DNA from: Paenibacillus woosongensis
Lineage (GTDB): Bacteria; Bacillota; Bacilli; Paenibacillales; Paenibacillaceae
Assembly: GCF_030122845.1 (NCBI RefSeq)
Contig: NZ_CP126084.1
Location: forward strand, 4,092,001-4,156,000
Reading direction: 5' to 3'
Length of the DNA: 64,000 nt
Shown: positions 8,526 to 17,804 of the stretch, piece after piece
Layout of the letters: every line of letters starts with the position of its first letter
Position numbering within the stretch: the stretch's first letter is position 1
Made by a program: the position numbers and the translations under genes
The notes under the pieces: model-generated
Database searches by the model: none
What the model was told of the DNA's origin: nothing
What the model saw: the letters and a program-made list of their open reading frames with translations, nothing else

Positions 8526-9484
8526 CCGCTTTACTGTGGCTTTTGACCGCCCTTCTTGCCGGGTCGATCGGCTGGAACCTGATTCAATATGCCGCGCGGA
8601 AGAAGCGTGATGCCAGCCTAGCGGAGATATCCAGCAAGTTAAGACGCATTGTCGCTAATGAAACCTCTGAACGGCTGCTGCTCTTTACCGATGATAAATA
8701 TTTGCAAGAGCTGGTCCAAGACATCGAGGGGGTATTGTCCAGCAGCCAGAAAATGGCGGTTCGCTACGCCAGAACCGAGCAGTCCATGCGAAAAATGCTG
8801 GCGAATATTTCGCATGATTTAAAGACGCCGCTCACCGTCATTCTGGGATACGTCGAAATGATTCAAGCCGATCCTGCCATGGATGAAGCCGAACGAGGCC
8901 GCCTGTTTCGCCACGTACAGCACAAAACGACCGAAATCATTGCGTTGATCCATTCTTTTTTTGACCTGGCGAAATTGGAATCCGGGGACCGGCAGATTGA
9001 GAACATGAAAGTACATATGAATGAAATTTGCCGTAAAAATATATTGTCCTTGTACGAGTGGGTTCAATCCAGCGGGATGGAAGCCGTTATCGACATTCCC
9101 GACCATCCTATATATGCCTATGGAAATGAGGAAGCACTAGAGAGAGTCTTAAGCAATCTGCTCTCCAACGCGATCCGCTACGGACATGACGGGGGAGTGC
9201 TTGGTCTGGCCCTTGCTGCGGACGAAACCCACGTGACGATAGAAGTATGGGACCGGGGCAAAGGCATTCAGGAGCAAAATCTGGAGCGCGTATTTGAGCG
9301 CATGTTTACGCTCGAGGAATCAAGGAATCGTGCCTTCCAAGGCAGCGGACTGGGCCTGACGATTACCAAAAGGCTGGTGGAAGCGATGGACGGGTCGATT
9401 ACGCTGCGCAGCGTGCCCTTCCAGAAGACGGTATTCACAATCATGCTGCAGCGCGCGGCCGAGACAAATGTAAGATTTTCTTAA
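8522..9484 (+). CDS. Sensor histidine kinase, short-sensor type (YcbM-like)
   Basis: The 320-residue kinase has one N-terminal hydrophobic segment (residues 1-24) and essentially no extracellular sensor loop, as in the kinases that watch antimicrobial-peptide transporters. The phospho-acceptor is H98 in NISHDLKTPLT. ATPase boxes follow: LSNLLSNAIRYG (N), WDRGKGI (G1) and GSGLGLTI (G2). The chosen ATG overlaps the regulator stop in ATGA and has CAGGA before it, so the pair is translationally coupled. The substrate or signal is unknown. Confidence 0.9.
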   Translation: MTALLWLLTALLAGSIGWNLIQYAARKKRDASLAEISSKLRRIVANETSERLLLFTDDKYLQELVQDIEGVLSSSQKMAVRYARTEQSMRKMLANISHDLKTPLTVILGYVEMIQADPAMDEAERGRLFRHVQHKTTEIIALIHSFFDLAKLESGDRQIENMKVHMNEICRKNILSLYEWVQSSGMEAVIDIPDHPIYAYGNEEALERVLSNLLSNAIRYGHDGGVLGLALAADETHVTIEVWDRGKGIQEQNLERVFERMFTLEESRNRAFQGSGLGLTITKRLVEAMDGSITLRSVPFQKTVFTIMLQRAAETNVRFS

Positions 9485-9523
9485 GATTTATATCACAAAT
9501 AAGATAATTTCTGCAGCTAGAAT
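9471..9523 (+). promoter_or_regulatory. Candidate response-regulator operator and promoter before the ABC genes
   Basis: TAAGATT occurs at 9471 and again at 9482, exactly 11 bases apart, the usual spacing for OmpR-type direct repeats. Further TAAGAT copies start at 9500 and 9531. A -10-like TAGAAT lies at 9518-9523 with no recognisable -35 box, as expected for an activator-dependent promoter. The site overlaps the end of the kinase gene. The functional link is inference. Confidence 0.45.
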
Positions 9524-9555
9524 GAGTTCGTAAGATCACGGAAGGAGCCATGCCA

Positions 9556-10491
9556 ATGGAATATATTATTCAGACCCGCGGGCTGAGCAAAGCCTACAAA
9601 GGGAAAGAAACCATCAGCAATGTAAATATGAAGGTTCGACAGGGAGAGATTTACGGTTTCCTCGGGCCAAACGGCGCAGGTAAAACCACCATTATGAAGA
9701 TGCTGACCAATCTCGTAAAACCCACGACAGGGGAGATTCTGCTGTTCAACGAACGATTGACGGCTGCTTCCTATGAAGTGTTGGGACGGCTCGGCAGCAT
9801 CATCGAGTACCCGATATTTTATGAGAAAATGACAGCTGCACAAAACTTGGAGCTGCATGGCGAATATATGGGCTACCATAACAAGCAGGCCATTCAAGAA
9901 GCTCTGGATATGGTCCATTTAAGAGATACCGGCCAGAAACCGGTGAAGGAATTTTCTCTGGGCATGAAGCAGCGGCTCGGCATTGCCAGGGCGATCATGA
10001 CCAAACCCGAACTGCTCATTCTGGATGAGCCGATAAACGGGCTTGATCCGTTAGGAATTCAGGAAATGCGGCAATTGTTCCGAACCTTGAGCAGGGAGTA
10101 CGGGATTACCCTGTTAATCTCCACTCATCTGCTGGCCGAAATCGAGCAGATTGCAGATACGATTGGTGTAATCAGCGACGGCCGGCTAATTGATGAAGTG
10201 TCCATGGAAAGCATTCGGGGACAAAATACGGAGTTTATCGAGCTAATTACAGCTGAACCCAGCCGGGCGGCCGCCATTCTGGATCACCAGCTGCGGATTT
10301 CCAATTTCAAAGTGCTGCATGACCGGATCATTCGCGTTTACGATCCGTCGATGGGTCAAGGGGAGATTGTTCGGGCGTTAGTGCAACAGAACATCGAAAT
10401 CGAGGCTATCAACAAGAAATCGATGTCCCTGGAGGAATATTTCCTGGATCTGATCCAACGCAGCAACAACCATATGAAGGGGGCATCGTAA
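9556..10491 (+). CDS. ABC transporter ATP-binding protein (BcrA/YcbN-like)
   Basis: The 311-residue ATPase has the Walker A motif GPNGAGKTT, a signature FSLGMKQRLG, Walker B LLILDEPINGLDP and the H-loop STHLL. After the ~220-residue ATPase comes the ~90-residue C-terminal extension typical of the BcrA/DrrA group, which exports peptides or drugs. The ATG at 9556 has AAGGAG 8 bases upstream; the ATG at 9550 is only 2 bases from that site. It partners the permease that starts immediately after its stop. Confidence 0.9.
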   Translation: MEYIIQTRGLSKAYKGKETISNVNMKVRQGEIYGFLGPNGAGKTTIMKMLTNLVKPTTGEILLFNERLTAASYEVLGRLGSIIEYPIFYEKMTAAQNLELHGEYMGYHNKQAIQEALDMVHLRDTGQKPVKEFSLGMKQRLGIARAIMTKPELLILDEPINGLDPLGIQEMRQLFRTLSREYGITLLISTHLLAEIEQIADTIGVISDGRLIDEVSMESIRGQNTEFIELITAEPSRAAAILDHQLRISNFKVLHDRIIRVYDPSMGQGEIVRALVQQNIEIEAINKKSMSLEEYFLDLIQRSNNHMKGAS

Positions 10492-11183
10492 ATGATCAAG
10501 CTTATGAAGCTGGAGCTGAAAAAGCATTCGCTGGGGTGGTATTTCAGCAGTGCGTTTATCGCCAGCCTGTGCATCATAGCAATACTCATATTGGTTAATT
10601 ATGTAGAAGCTCCCCATGAAGTTCCCCTAAGAGATTTAGATGAAGCCTTGGTTGTCGTCGGAGCTGTTGCAAGAGTGACCTGCGTCATTCTAGGCGGGGT
10701 GCTAGTAGCTAAACTAATCGTTGAAGAATACAAGAGCAAAACTATTTTCATCCTTTTCTCTTACCCGATCAGCCGGAAAAAATTGCTCGGCGCGAAGCTG
10801 CTGTTCATCGCGATCTTAACTTTCATCACCGTCTTTGTTACCAATTTATTATCGGCAGGCTTGCTTGTGCTGCTGAATTCTTATCTTCGTTTCATTCCCG
10901 GTAACGTAGACACAGGCTTCTTGCTAAAGCAGCTATTATCCATACTCACCTTCTCGGTCGCCACAGCAGGCACCAGCTTGATCCCATTGTATTTCGGCAT
11001 GCGCAAAAGCATTCCGTGCCTGCGACGATCGTATCCGCCATTCTTATCGTTGCGCTGATCGGGTCGCACAATCCGGAGTTCTCGATCGCCTCGATCGTTT
11101 ACGTCCCGCTGGCCTTGGCTGTTATCGGCGTACTTATAGCCGCTTGGACGATTCGCAACGTGGAAAGAGCCGACGTCGGGTAA
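10492..11183 (+). pseudogene. ABC-2-type permease (YcbO-like) with a frameshift
   Basis: The permease starts directly after the ATPase stop (MIKLMKLELKKHSLG) and shows membrane helices at about residues 18-40, 62-82, 103-130 and 145-165. At about 11005-11010 (CGCAAAAGC) the frame breaks: the first frame stops at 11058, while the -1 frame continues with HSVPATIVSAILIVALIG and ends at a TAA at 11181-11183. The two frames together give about 230 residues, the size of YcbO. Either a base is lost in the A-run, making the exporter inactive, or the sequence has an error there. Confidence 0.75.
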
Positions 11184-11199
11184 ATTACCTGAATACCGG

Positions 11200-11361
11200 T
11201 TACTGCTGCTGCTTGTCACGGTTTGCCTTCATTTTCTCGTGAAGCACATCCTTGAACCGAACAGTCTTGCGCGGATCGTCATTTTTCCTGGAAAGAGGCA
11301 TGATCGGTGATCTTGGATGCTGGGAGTAATAGGGCAATGCGCCATGAACGATGATGTCCAT
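11200..11361 (-). CDS. Small hypothetical protein, 53 residues
   Basis: This short gene has AAAGGAGC 10 bases before its ATG. The product starts MDIIVHGALPYYSQHPRSPI and is basic and soluble, ending in KANRDKQQQ. There is no signal peptide, membrane segment or known motif. It is convergent with the frameshifted permease, 16 bases from its stop. The ribosome site and charged, codon-like composition support a real gene; the function is unknown. Confidence 0.6.
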   Translation of the reverse strand: MDIIVHGALPYYSQHPRSPIMPLSRKNDDPRKTVRFKDVLHEKMKANRDKQQQ

Positions 11362-11569
11362 ACTGTTCTCGCTCCTTTCATTGCTTTGGTGTAACTTAAC
11401 CCGTTACCGCATGCTTTAAACTTATTACGTGATAAAAGGGAATAAAGTTGCAGTTCAGGCGGACGTGGATAATTCATTGTTCCGCCTTATCTGTATTGTA
11501 GGTATATTGTGGAACATGGTACATTAGACTTATCTAGTTAACTAATTGGAGCATTGGATGTGACCTAAG

Positions 11570-12826
11570 ATGTCGAATATGGAGATTCGTCCGATTCAGA
11601 GCCGCGCCGAGCTGGAAGAGGTCTATAATTTGCTGGAAACCTGTTTTCCCATCAGCAAATCTTATTTTCAATCCCGTCTTGACCACTATACCGCTTACCG
11701 CTCTGATACCACCTGGGTAGCTGTTGTGGATGGCGTCATCGCTTCAACGGTTCAAATTTTCCCTTATATTTGCCGCGTAGAGGATGTAACACTCAAGGTG
11801 GCCGGCATCGGCAGCGTTGCGACAAAACCAGAATACCGCGGGCAAGGACTAGGTCTGCAAATTTTGCAAAAGCTAACGGAATGGATGGCGCAGGAAGGTT
11901 ACGATTTATCGTTGCTCTTCTCGAGCATCCATCCTTTTTATGAAAAATTGGGCTGGACCATCGTCCCGGAAACGGAATATCGGCTGCCTGCGGAGCAATT
12001 CTCTTCCCAAATCAGTCTAGCATCGCCGGATTCGGATACGGCAGCGCATTCCCCTTATTGGGTCAAGCCTCTAGAGCTGTCCGGCGATCTGAAGCAGGTC
12101 GCCGCCATTTATGAGCAAACCAATCAGAAACGCACCTTATCACGGGTGCGGGATTCCATCTACTGGCAGGACGTGCGGCAGTCGGCGGAATGGCTGGAAG
12201 GCACCTGGTCCGCAGCTCTGCTGGACGGGGCTATCGCCGCTTACGGCCGCCTGGGGCGGCGAAATCCGTGGGATAACGAAGCCATCACCCTTGAGGAGCT
12301 CTGCTATTTGCCGGGGCATGAGTCTGCCATCCTGCCGATTCTGTCCCATTTGGCTGCACAGCACCCGGATATAAAGACATGGAAATTCAGGCTGCCGCCG
12401 GATCACGCTTTGCTGCCGCTTCTGAAGGAATGGGATGCGGAGCAGACAGCCTCGGATCTGATGATGTGGAAAATCATCCGGCTGGCCGAGACCCTGCAGA
12501 TCCTGAAGCCGGTATTGGAGCGAAGACTGCGTGACAAGTCCATTGGCAGCTTCAGATTAGCTCTACGCTGCGCAGGGCAGTCCGCCCTGCTCATTTATGA
12601 AGAGGAGCATTTAGCAATTGCTGCGAACTACGATTCCAGCAAGGCTGCTTCCCTGGAACTCCGGCAACCGGAGCTGGTGACGATGCTGCTGCATGGCTAC
12701 CATAGCGAAATACCGGTCGATGATTGCCCGGGAGTACAAGTGAAACCGCACCCTCCGGTGGACGAACTGCTGCAGGTTATGTTTCCGTTTCAGAACTCCG
12801 TATTTTATTTAACGGATAAATTCTGA
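11570..12826 (+). CDS. GNAT-family N-acetyltransferase, Eis-like two-domain type
   Basis: The first ~150 residues form a GNAT domain: acetyl-CoA site around VATKPEYRGQGLGLQIL (R/Q-x-x-G-x-G/A loop) and a C-terminal strand FYEKLGW. The ~270 residues after it resemble the second GNAT-like half and sterol-carrier-like C-terminal domain of the Eis group (~400 residues). Such enzymes acetylate amines on drugs or proteins; the substrate here cannot be told. The start region has only a weak ribosome site, and the ATG three codons later (11579) is an alternative. Confidence 0.8.
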   Translation: MSNMEIRPIQSRAELEEVYNLLETCFPISKSYFQSRLDHYTAYRSDTTWVAVVDGVIASTVQIFPYICRVEDVTLKVAGIGSVATKPEYRGQGLGLQILQKLTEWMAQEGYDLSLLFSSIHPFYEKLGWTIVPETEYRLPAEQFSSQISLASPDSDTAAHSPYWVKPLELSGDLKQVAAIYEQTNQKRTLSRVRDSIYWQDVRQSAEWLEGTWSAALLDGAIAAYGRLGRRNPWDNEAITLEELCYLPGHESAILPILSHLAAQHPDIKTWKFRLPPDHALLPLLKEWDAEQTASDLMMWKIIRLAETLQILKPVLERRLRDKSIGSFRLALRCAGQSALLIYEEEHLAIAANYDSSKAASLELRQPELVTMLLHGYHSEIPVDDCPGVQVKPHPPVDELLQVMFPFQNSVFYLTDKF

Positions 12827-12923
12827 TCCGAACCATTGGATATAAAACAGGCGCTTGACTGGATATCCTGCTGTTGAAAAAGGTTACAATATAATTGTAG
12901 ACATAAGGAGAGGTGGAAGAATC

Positions 12924-14363
12924 ATGCCAAACAACTCATTCCGAATCGAAAAGGACTTTCTCGGTTCTGTGGAAGTTCCGAGGGAGGCTTATTACGGCGT
13001 CCAAACGATGCGTGCGGTAGAGAATTTTCCCATTACCGGATACAGGATATATTCCGAGCTCATTCATGCGCTCGCCCTGGTGAAGAAAGCCGCTGCCCAG
13101 GCGAACATGGATATCGGCCAGCTCGACCCTATGATCGGCAATGCAATCATCCAGGCAGCAGACGAAATTATGGGCGGACATTATCATGATCAGTTCATTA
13201 CCGATCCGATTCAAGGCGGCGCAGGTACTTCGATTAATATGAACGCCAATGAAGTGATCGCGAACCGTGCGCTGGAGATTCTCGGCAAAGAGAAGGGCGA
13301 TTACGCCTCGGTCAGCCCGAACAACCATGTGAACATGTCCCAATCGACGAACGACGCCTTCCCGACGGCGAATCATATCGCGATTCTGAACCTGCTCGAC
13401 CGGCTGATCAAGACGACTCGCTCGCTGGCCGATACGTTCAAGAAGAAGGCTCAGGAGTTCGACAGCGTCATCAAAATGGGACGGACGCATTTGCAGGATG
13501 CCGTGCCGATCCGCCTCGGACAAGAGTTCGAAGCCTACCGGCGCGTGCTGGAAAGGGACATTCGCAGAATGGACCAGACGAGACAAGCTTTGTTCGAAAT
13601 CAATATGGGGGCTACGGCGGTCGGCACCGGCCTAAATGCGGATCCGAAGTATATCAAACGGGTCGTCAAGCTGCTGGCCGAGCTAAGCGGTTATCCAATG
13701 TTCTCAGCAGCCCAGCTCGTCGACGCCACCCAGAACTGCGATGCGTATACGGAGACGTCGGCAGCGCTCAAGCTTTGCATGATCAACATGTCCAAAATCG
13801 CCAACGATTTGCGGCTGATGGCTTCTGGACCTAGAGCGGGGTTCAGGGAAATTTCCCTGCCGTCCCGCCAGCCCGGCTCCTCGATCATGCCGGGCAAAGT
13901 CAATCCGGTCATGGCCGAGCTCATTAATCAGGTGGCCTTCCAAGTCATCGGCAACGACACCACCATCAGCATGGCGGCCGAAGCCGGCCAATTCGAGCTG
14001 AACGTCATGGAGCCCGTGCTCGTGTTCAACCTGATGCAGTCCATCAGCATCATGAACAACGCCTTCCAATCGTTCCAGAAATACTGCCTGGAAGGAATCA
14101 CCGCGAACGAGGAGCAATGCAAAGCTTACGTGGACCGGAGCGTCGGGATCATTACCGCGCTCAACCCGCATCTGGGTTACGAAACGGTCAGCAAAATCGC
14201 TGCCGAGGCCATTGCGACAGGCCGCTCTGTGCGCGAGCTATGCCTGGAATATAAAGTGTTGACCCCGGAGGAGCTCGATGAAATCCTCGCCCCCCATGAG
14301 ATGACCTCGCCGGGAATTGCCGGGGCCAGATTCCTGCATCATACCCCTTCCTCCGGGAAGTAA
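12924..14363 (+). CDS. aspA: Aspartate ammonia-lyase
   Basis: The enzyme converts L-aspartate to fumarate and ammonia in the cytosol. The 479-residue protein has the start MPNNSFRIEKDFLGSVEVP, the substrate-site GRTHLQDAVP and the superfamily signature GSSIMPGKVNP that carries the catalytic serine loop. The ATG has AGGAGAGGTGG upstream; an earlier in-frame start at 12855 lacks such a site. Fumarase is the nearest relative, but the sequence pattern TQNCDAYTETS and length favour aspartase. Its 3' end overlaps the convergent kinase gene by 25 bases. Confidence 0.9.
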   Translation: MPNNSFRIEKDFLGSVEVPREAYYGVQTMRAVENFPITGYRIYSELIHALALVKKAAAQANMDIGQLDPMIGNAIIQAADEIMGGHYHDQFITDPIQGGAGTSINMNANEVIANRALEILGKEKGDYASVSPNNHVNMSQSTNDAFPTANHIAILNLLDRLIKTTRSLADTFKKKAQEFDSVIKMGRTHLQDAVPIRLGQEFEAYRRVLERDIRRMDQTRQALFEINMGATAVGTGLNADPKYIKRVVKLLAELSGYPMFSAAQLVDATQNCDAYTETSAALKLCMINMSKIANDLRLMASGPRAGFREISLPSRQPGSSIMPGKVNPVMAELINQVAFQVIGNDTTISMAAEAGQFELNVMEPVLVFNLMQSISIMNNAFQSFQKYCLEGITANEEQCKAYVDRSVGIITALNPHLGYETVSKIAAEAIATGRSVRELCLEYKVLTPEELDEILAPHEMTSPGIAGARFLHHTPSSGK

Positions 14364-16114
14364 GGGGTGGCCGGGATGACGATCTGCACCGTCGTCCCCA
14401 TTCCCGGCCTGCTGCCGATCGTTACGCCGTATTCAGCGCCAAAATGGAGCTGGATGCGGCTATTTACGTTGCGGATGCCGAAGCCGACGTTCTGGCCTTC
14501 CACCGGGTCGAAGATGCGGCGAATAAGCGCAGGAGGCATGCCAAGGCCGTTATCGATCACCTTGAAGACGATATTGTCGCCGATCTTCTTTGCCTCAATC
14601 CGAATATGGAGGGCATCGCCAAACCAGGCATGCTCCAGCGCATTTTCAATGAAAGGCTGTAAAATCAATTTAATGGTCACATAACGCACGATCTCCGGAT
14701 CGAGGTCATAGGAAATCGCCACCTTGTCCCCGTACTTCGTCCTCTGGATATTGAGATAGGCCTCAGCCTGCTCCAGCTCATGGCGAATCGGGATCACCGT
14801 CCTTCCTTCATTTAAAGAAAGACGATAGAACTTGGCGAGATCAAGCACCATCTTCTGCAGCCTGTCGATTTCGCCAAATTTGGCCAGCCGGCTGATAGAG
14901 GACAGCGTATTATACAGAAAATGCGGATTGATCTGCGCCTGCAAGGATTCCAGCTCCGCCTCCTTCTTCTCGATTTGCGTCAGATACACCTGTTCGATGA
15001 GATGATCAATGTTCTGTCCCATCTCATTCAGCGCGGAGGCGATTTGCGAGAATTCATCCTTGCCCTTGTAGCGCATCCGTTTATGCAGGTCGCCTTCGCG
15101 GAAAGCGTTTAATACAGAGACGATCTTCTTGACGCGTACCGAGAAATACCGCGAAATGAACATGCCCGCGACCGAGAATACGATCAGTAAAACAGCACAT
15201 GTCCCTAATATAAACATGCTGACCCGCACAGAGTCCCGCTCCATAATCGTCATTGGCACATAGGCATGCAGCTTCCAATTCCCGTCATTCAAGGTTTCGG
15301 TAATGGTTAAATAATCCTTCTCCGACAGTTCTTCCACTCTCCGGCCAGCGGGGAATTCGCCCGACTGATATAGAATCTTCCCCTGCTCATCCTTCAGGAG
15401 CAGCACGCTGCCCTCCCCGATTTTTAAATAGTCCATCGCTTCGAACAGCTCCTGAATTCGAGCGCTAACACGCATAAATCCGACTTCCTTGACTTCCAGC
15501 GGGAATACATCAACCATGCGCCGCAACAGAGATATCCGCCCGAATTCCTCATCGCGCTGCACTTTTTTCCAGACCATCGTTTTCCCGTATTCCTCTTCGG
15601 GATAGGTCCTGTACCACTCTTGATCAACTAACCGGTCCAAATGATATATGTTGTATTTGCGTTCCAGCATATCCAGGTTCTCTTGTTCGAAGGAGCCATA
15701 ATAGGTTTCGTTAAAATGCTGATTCTGCAAAAAAATAAACATGGCAATATTGATCCGTGCCGCCTGCATCGCGTTTTGGAACTTGGGCCTGAGAGTTCTC
15801 ATCGTCCTGTCATAGGTATCCCATCCGTTGTCAAAATGGCGCAGCTGCAAAACCAGGGAATAATCATCATATATAATAGAAGAAACTCGTTCCACATCCT
15901 CCAGTTTATATTCGATATTATCCCGAATTTGCAGCAGCGTGGCCTGCGTATTCGTCCGGGCATGCTTGCGGATCGACTCCTGATACATGGCATTCGAGAA
16001 ATAGCCGATGGCGATGACAGGAATGACGATAAAGAACATATATGTGAGCATCAGCTTATAGCCGAACGGGATATACGGCCTCTGGCTTTTTTTCTCCTTC
16101 ATAGGGACCAGCAT
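14339..16114 (-). CDS. YesM-family sensor histidine kinase
   Basis: The 591-residue membrane kinase has helices at about residues 20-42 and 290-315 bracketing a ~250-residue extracellular sensor (Cache-like). A HAMP linker follows (VLNAFREGDLHKRMRYKGKD), then the His_kinase domain with the phospho-acceptor in QAQINPHFLYNTLSSI and an ATPase with VIDNGLGM. It pairs with the AraC-type regulator just upstream (16-base gap), and both follow a sugar ABC transporter, so it likely senses an extracellular carbohydrate. AGGAGGG lies 5 bases before the ATG. Confidence 0.92.
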   Translation of the reverse strand: MLVPMKEKKSQRPYIPFGYKLMLTYMFFIVIPVIAIGYFSNAMYQESIRKHARTNTQATLLQIRDNIEYKLEDVERVSSIIYDDYSLVLQLRHFDNGWDTYDRTMRTLRPKFQNAMQAARINIAMFIFLQNQHFNETYYGSFEQENLDMLERKYNIYHLDRLVDQEWYRTYPEEEYGKTMVWKKVQRDEEFGRISLLRRMVDVFPLEVKEVGFMRVSARIQELFEAMDYLKIGEGSVLLLKDEQGKILYQSGEFPAGRRVEELSEKDYLTITETLNDGNWKLHAYVPMTIMERDSVRVSMFILGTCAVLLIVFSVAGMFISRYFSVRVKKIVSVLNAFREGDLHKRMRYKGKDEFSQIASALNEMGQNIDHLIEQVYLTQIEKKEAELESLQAQINPHFLYNTLSSISRLAKFGEIDRLQKMVLDLAKFYRLSLNEGRTVIPIRHELEQAEAYLNIQRTKYGDKVAISYDLDPEIVRYVTIKLILQPFIENALEHAWFGDALHIRIEAKKIGDNIVFKVIDNGLGMPPALIRRIFDPVEGQNVGFGIRNVNSRIQLHFGAEYGVTIGSRPGMGTTVQIVIPATPYFPEEGV

Positions 16115-16129
16115 GTCTTCCCTCCTGCA

Positions 16130-17704
16130 TTACTCTCGTTTGCGAAACTCCATTGGCGTCATCCCGTAGGTTTCTTTAAATTGCCTGCTGAAATAAGGGA
16201 TGTAACGATATCCAACCTGATCGGCTACCTCATAAATTTTGAGCGTCGGATTTCGCAGCAGCTCGCAGGCTTTTTCCATTCTGAGCTGAACCAGCATTTC
16301 GCTAAAGGTCTTTCCTACTTCTTCCTTAAATAGATGGCCCAAATAATTCGGCGAGAAGGAAAATTTGTGAGCGATATCCTTCAACGTCATATTCTCATGC
16401 ATCTGCTCCTGCATCGTGCTCAATATATCGCGGATCAGCCTACTGCACTGGGAGTTCTCCCTTTGCCGCAAGGTTTCGGAAATTTCAAAAGCTTTACGAA
16501 CAAGCCAGGAGCGAATATCGTCCATCATTTCGAATTTCAATACAATATCCAGACTAGAAAGCTCGAAACCAAGCATTTTGGACAGATCCTCATCCAGCGT
16601 GCTCAAATAATGCTCCAGCTTGAAGACGATATACATTGCCAGATTGTAGATCGTAAATTTGGAGCGCAGCGTCGATACCGATTGGAACAAATTATCGATT
16701 TCATCATGTATTTGAACGAGCTCGTAATTGGACATGGCCTTGAACAAAGCATCCAGACGAATGTCCAGCGTTTTTGCATCCCTCATTTCCGTAGTACGGC
16801 GAACTTCTTCATATTTAATGAGATGCCCCCGGCCAATAAACATTTTGCCATCCAGCGCTTCAAGCGCCTGCCTATAGGATTGCGGGAGCAGAGATATTTC
16901 CTGAACCGGCTCTCCAAGACCGATCGTTACGGAAACGGCCAGTTTCGAGTTAACCGCATCATATAATGCCGTAAAACTTTCATTCACTCGATCTCCCTGC
17001 ATAATGACGGCTAACCGCCGTTTGGACAGCTTGCAGGCATGCTCCATGCCGCACTCCTGCAGCAGCTTATTGATTTTCTGCAGCAAATGATCAGAGTGTC
17101 CAGCCTCATCTGGCATGCTCAGCTGTTTCCAATTCAACTCATCCGTTTCAATAACGGCCGCCCGCAGCGGTCCTTGAAGCGCAAATAAACCATTGGCTGC
17201 AGCTAGCTTGGTCAAAGCCTCAGACTCATCCCCCTGCAGCTCGCCTTCCAGCAAACGAATGAGCAGCTCATTTTTGGCCATCGGAATCATGCGTTGGTAA
17301 TGCTTCTCGGCTTCCTTTCGTTTACCTTCGAGCTCGAGCTCCTGCTTGATCGTCTGGAGGGATGCGATCAGTTCATCGTCATCCACCGGCTTAAGCACAT
17401 AGCTGCAGGCCTTCATCGATAACGCCTGCTTTACGTAGTGGAAATCCTGGTAACCGCTTACAAATACAATGCGAATGTCCGGCTTCTTCTCGATGGCCTT
17501 TCGTGCCAGCTCCAGCCCTGACATGTTGGGCATATTGATATCCGTCACCAATATATCCACTGGCCGATGCTTGATAACATCGCAGGCAGCGAATCCATTA
17601 CTCACGGCATCAACCACTTCAAGCCCCAGCTCAGACCAAGGAATGAACCGCTTCATGCCTTCAAGATCCAGCATTTCGTCATCAGCTAACAGTACTTTGT
17701 ACAT
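16130..17704 (-). CDS. YesN-family response regulator with AraC DNA-binding domain
   Basis: The 524-residue protein has an N-terminal receiver (MYKVLLADDEMLDLEGM; phospho-acceptor in VDILVTDINMPN; KPVDDDEL at the switch lysine), a long middle region, and a C-terminal AraC domain with two helix-turn-helix motifs (MTLKDIAHKFSFSPNYLGHL and YEVADQVGYRYIPYFSRQFK). It is the partner of the kinase downstream and probably activates the sugar transporter genes upstream. The ATG at 17704 has GAGGAGGGG before it. Confidence 0.92.
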   Translation of the reverse strand: MYKVLLADDEMLDLEGMKRFIPWSELGLEVVDAVSNGFAACDVIKHRPVDILVTDINMPNMSGLELARKAIEKKPDIRIVFVSGYQDFHYVKQALSMKACSYVLKPVDDDELIASLQTIKQELELEGKRKEAEKHYQRMIPMAKNELLIRLLEGELQGDESEALTKLAAANGLFALQGPLRAAVIETDELNWKQLSMPDEAGHSDHLLQKINKLLQECGMEHACKLSKRRLAVIMQGDRVNESFTALYDAVNSKLAVSVTIGLGEPVQEISLLPQSYRQALEALDGKMFIGRGHLIKYEEVRRTTEMRDAKTLDIRLDALFKAMSNYELVQIHDEIDNLFQSVSTLRSKFTIYNLAMYIVFKLEHYLSTLDEDLSKMLGFELSSLDIVLKFEMMDDIRSWLVRKAFEISETLRQRENSQCSRLIRDILSTMQEQMHENMTLKDIAHKFSFSPNYLGHLFKEEVGKTFSEMLVQLRMEKACELLRNPTLKIYEVADQVGYRYIPYFSRQFKETYGMTPMEFRKRE

Positions 17705-17804
17705 GATGCCCCTCCTCCGAGTCATCGTCTTGGGTTTTATGATGATCCTCTCAGCAAATAGGCAACACAATGAGGGGTCCCGCAGGCCCCCTCAAACACA
17801 ATTA

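Noticed and set aside
11002-11010. Programmed ribosomal frameshift in the permease
   Set aside because: No slippery heptamer with downstream structure is evident, and related permeases are encoded in one frame; an indel or error is simpler.
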